The notes under the pieces are model-generated. The model did not search any database. It worked only from the letters and a program-made list of their open reading frames with translations, and was not told the origin of the DNA. A DNA stretch of 64,000 bases from an uncultured Alistipes sp. (GTDB lineage: Bacteria > Bacteroidota > Bacteroidia > Bacteroidales > Rikenellaceae), in NCBI GenBank assembly GCA_944326855.1, contig CALVFO010000029.1, positions 62,001 through 126,000 on the forward strand, given 5' to 3'. Positions 62,669 to 64,000 of the stretch are shown in pieces. Positions within the stretch are counted from its first letter, which is position 1, and each line of letters starts with the position of its first letter. The translations under genes were made by a program, and so were the position numbers.

Positions 62669-64000
62669 CTACTTTTTCAACATAGCCTTTACCCGGTTGT
62701 AAACATTATCCCCGGAGAAGCCGAACTTCTGATCCAGCACACCGGCCGGGGCCGAATAGCCGAAGTGATCCAGTCCGAACACTTCGCCGTCCCCACCGAC
62801 CAGACCGGCCAACGTCACGGGCAGACCCGAAGTCAAACCGAACTTGGGTACACCAGCAGGCAGTACGCTCTGTTGATATTCCGGACTCTGATCCCGGAAC
62901 AAACCTTCCGAAGGAGCCGATACCACCCGCACCTTCACGCCATCGGCCTTGAGCTTTTCGGCGCCATCCACCAAAGTGGCTACTTCCGAACCGCTGGCTA
63001 CCAGAATCACATCAGGCACAGTTTCGCTGTCCATCACCACATAAGCCCCTTTAGCCGCCTGCATGGCCTCTTCGGCCCGACTACCGCCGAGCGTAGGCAG
63101 GTTCTTGATATTTTGGCGCGAAAGGATCAAAGCCGTCGGACGTTCTTCCGACATGGCAATTTTCCAGGCTGCCGCCGTTTCATAGCTATCGGCCGGACGC
63201 AATACGACCATAGCCCGTTCGCCCCGGTGATTGCGCAACTGTTCCATCAGGCGCAACTGAGCTTCGTGTTCCACCGGCTGGTGCGTAGGACCATCCTCGC
63301 CCACCCGGAACGAGTCGTGCGTCCAGACAAATTTCACCGGCAAGCGCATCAGTGCCGACAGACGGAAGACCGGTTTCATATAATCGGAGAAGACGAAGAA
63401 GGTTCCGCAGGCCGGAATCAAACCGCCATGCAGAGCGATCCCGTTCATGATGCAGGCCATGGTAAATTCGCTCACCCCGGCTTGCAGGAAACGACCGCCG
63501 AAATCATCCTTGGTCAAAGCACGGGTCTTTTTCAGGAAACCGTCCGTTTTATCGGAATTGCTCAAATCGGCCGACGATACGACCATATTATCCAACATCT
63601 CCCCGAAAACGCCCAAAACAGCGGCGGAAGCGGCACGGGTAGCCACATTCTCACCTACGGCGATCTTCGTATAATCGATCTCCGGCAATTTACCGGAAAG
63701 GAAATGATCCAATTTTTCGGCCAGTTCGGGATTGGCACTCCGCCAGGCGGCTTCCTCTTCCCGACGAACAGCCATCTCCTGACGCAGACGATCGGCCCGG
63801 TCGGCATAGAGCTTTTTCACCGGATCGAACACCACGAACGGATTTTCGGGATCGCCCCCCAGGTTGGCTACCGTTTTTTCGATGCTACCGCCGGCCGCAG
63901 TCAACGGCTGTCCGTGCGTCGACACTTTGTTTTCAAAACATTCGCCGTTCTTACCGATGGCACCTTTCCCCATCACGGTATGGCCCACGATCAGGGTCGG
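62669..64000 (-). CDS. tkt: Transketolase (partial, N-terminus outside window)
   Basis: The frame is open to the window edge and gives about 444 residues of a transketolase, missing roughly the first 230. Visible parts are the end of the thiamine pyrophosphate domain (PTLIVGHTVMGKG and STHGQPL), the pyrimidine-binding domain (VVSSADLSNSDKT, FLQAGVSEFTMACIMNGIALHGG, FVFSDYMKP) and the C-terminal domain (LGLDHFGYSAPAG). FVWTHDSFRVGEDGPTHQPVEH carries the catalytic histidine and DGPTHQP motif. It interconverts pentose phosphate sugars. It is cut by the end of the window, not broken. Confidence 0.97.
   Translation of the reverse strand, partial: PTLIVGHTVMGKGAIGKNGECFENKVSTHGQPLTAAGGSIEKTVANLGGDPENPFVVFDPVKKLYADRADRLRQEMAVRREEEAAWRSANPELAEKLDHFLSGKLPEIDYTKIAVGENVATRAASAAVLGVFGEMLDNMVVSSADLSNSDKTDGFLKKTRALTKDDFGGRFLQAGVSEFTMACIMNGIALHGGLIPACGTFFVFSDYMKPVFRLSALMRLPVKFVWTHDSFRVGEDGPTHQPVEHEAQLRLMEQLRNHRGERAMVVLRPADSYETAAAWKIAMSEERPTALILSRQNIKNLPTLGGSRAEEAMQAAKGAYVVMDSETVPDVILVASGSEVATLVDGAEKLKADGVKVRVVSAPSEGLFRDQSPEYQQSVLPAGVPKFGLTSGLPVTLAGLVGGDGEVFGLDHFGYSAPAGVLDQKFGFSGDNVYNRVKAMLKK

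Noticed and set aside
1..64000. Search for tRNA, rRNA, insertion sequences, prophage, toxin-antitoxin or defence genes
   Set aside because: None was recognised by reading; all longer genes are assigned to housekeeping, transport, envelope or hypothetical classes. A tRNAscan-SE and HMM run would be needed to exclude small cases.

Overview
The window reads as a chromosomal segment of a gut-type Bacteroidota. The closest fit is Rikenellaceae, such as Alistipes or a relative; this assignment is by gene content only. Evidence for the phylum is a SusC/SusD pair, a Porin_10-type outer membrane protein, DUF2721 and DoxX-type proteins typical of the phylum, and many copies of the Bacteroidota promoter signature TTTG-N19/20-TAnnTTTG. 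Coding density is high, genes sit in short operons with ATGA overlaps, and strong perfect-stem terminators separate convergent genes. I see no tRNA, rRNA, IS element, prophage or CRISPR array. Most of the window is core housekeeping.

Layout. 1-2929 (+): an unidentified gene end, an inositol monophosphatase, an LpxL-type acyltransferase and a GT2 glycosyltransferase, all tightly coupled. 3123-6238 (-): an M20 dipeptidase followed by an M23 endopeptidase. 6590-12412: divergent DMT and MFS transporters, then an OPT peptide transporter with peptidase T, a peptide-uptake and hydrolysis unit. 12660-14143 (-): a split ThrE/YjjPB exporter whose first subunit carries an extra four-cysteine segment. 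14355-15308 (+): a D-2-hydroxyacid dehydrogenase. 15511-17140 (-): an Ada-like alkyltransferase overlapping exonuclease III. 17421-19395 (-): a MATE transporter and a DUF2721 protein. 19500-21962 (+): copper ATPase and chaperone. 22311-25414: an AraC regulator facing ybaK-mutY-flavin reductase. 25562: thiol peroxidase.

26163-26795 is the most unusual stretch. It is a complete cobalamin riboswitch with its own promoter. It is followed by about 390 nt with no recognisable gene and a strong terminator, placed before a GH78-type lipoprotein that has its own promoter. Next come an acetyltransferase-like protein, a degenerate 20-bp tandem repeat (30401-30560), an orphan helical protein, and a DoxX/thioredoxin-like membrane protein. 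32863-38672 (-) holds sufB-sufC-sufD-sufS-tmk behind a perfect promoter. 39152-43017 (-) is gyrA plus a TPR protein; GyrA carries Tyr and Glu at the two quinolone hot spots. Then follow a GT87-like protein, an EEP-fold phosphoesterase and pyruvate phosphate dikinase (ppdK). On the minus strand come porin-mltF and pssA, followed on the plus strand by manC-murF. The right end has a PHP-family phosphoesterase divergent from a susC-susD pair across an AT-rich 584-bp region, and finally a transketolase that runs off the window.

Functionally the window covers envelope building (lipid A acylation, peptidoglycan precursors and turnover, phosphatidylserine, GDP-mannose), Fe-S assembly, DNA repair (Ada/ExoIII, MutY), metal and redox defence, peptide use and TonB-dependent uptake. 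No obvious defence or secretion system was found. The riboswitch-headed, apparently gene-free transcription unit is the best candidate for something undescribed.
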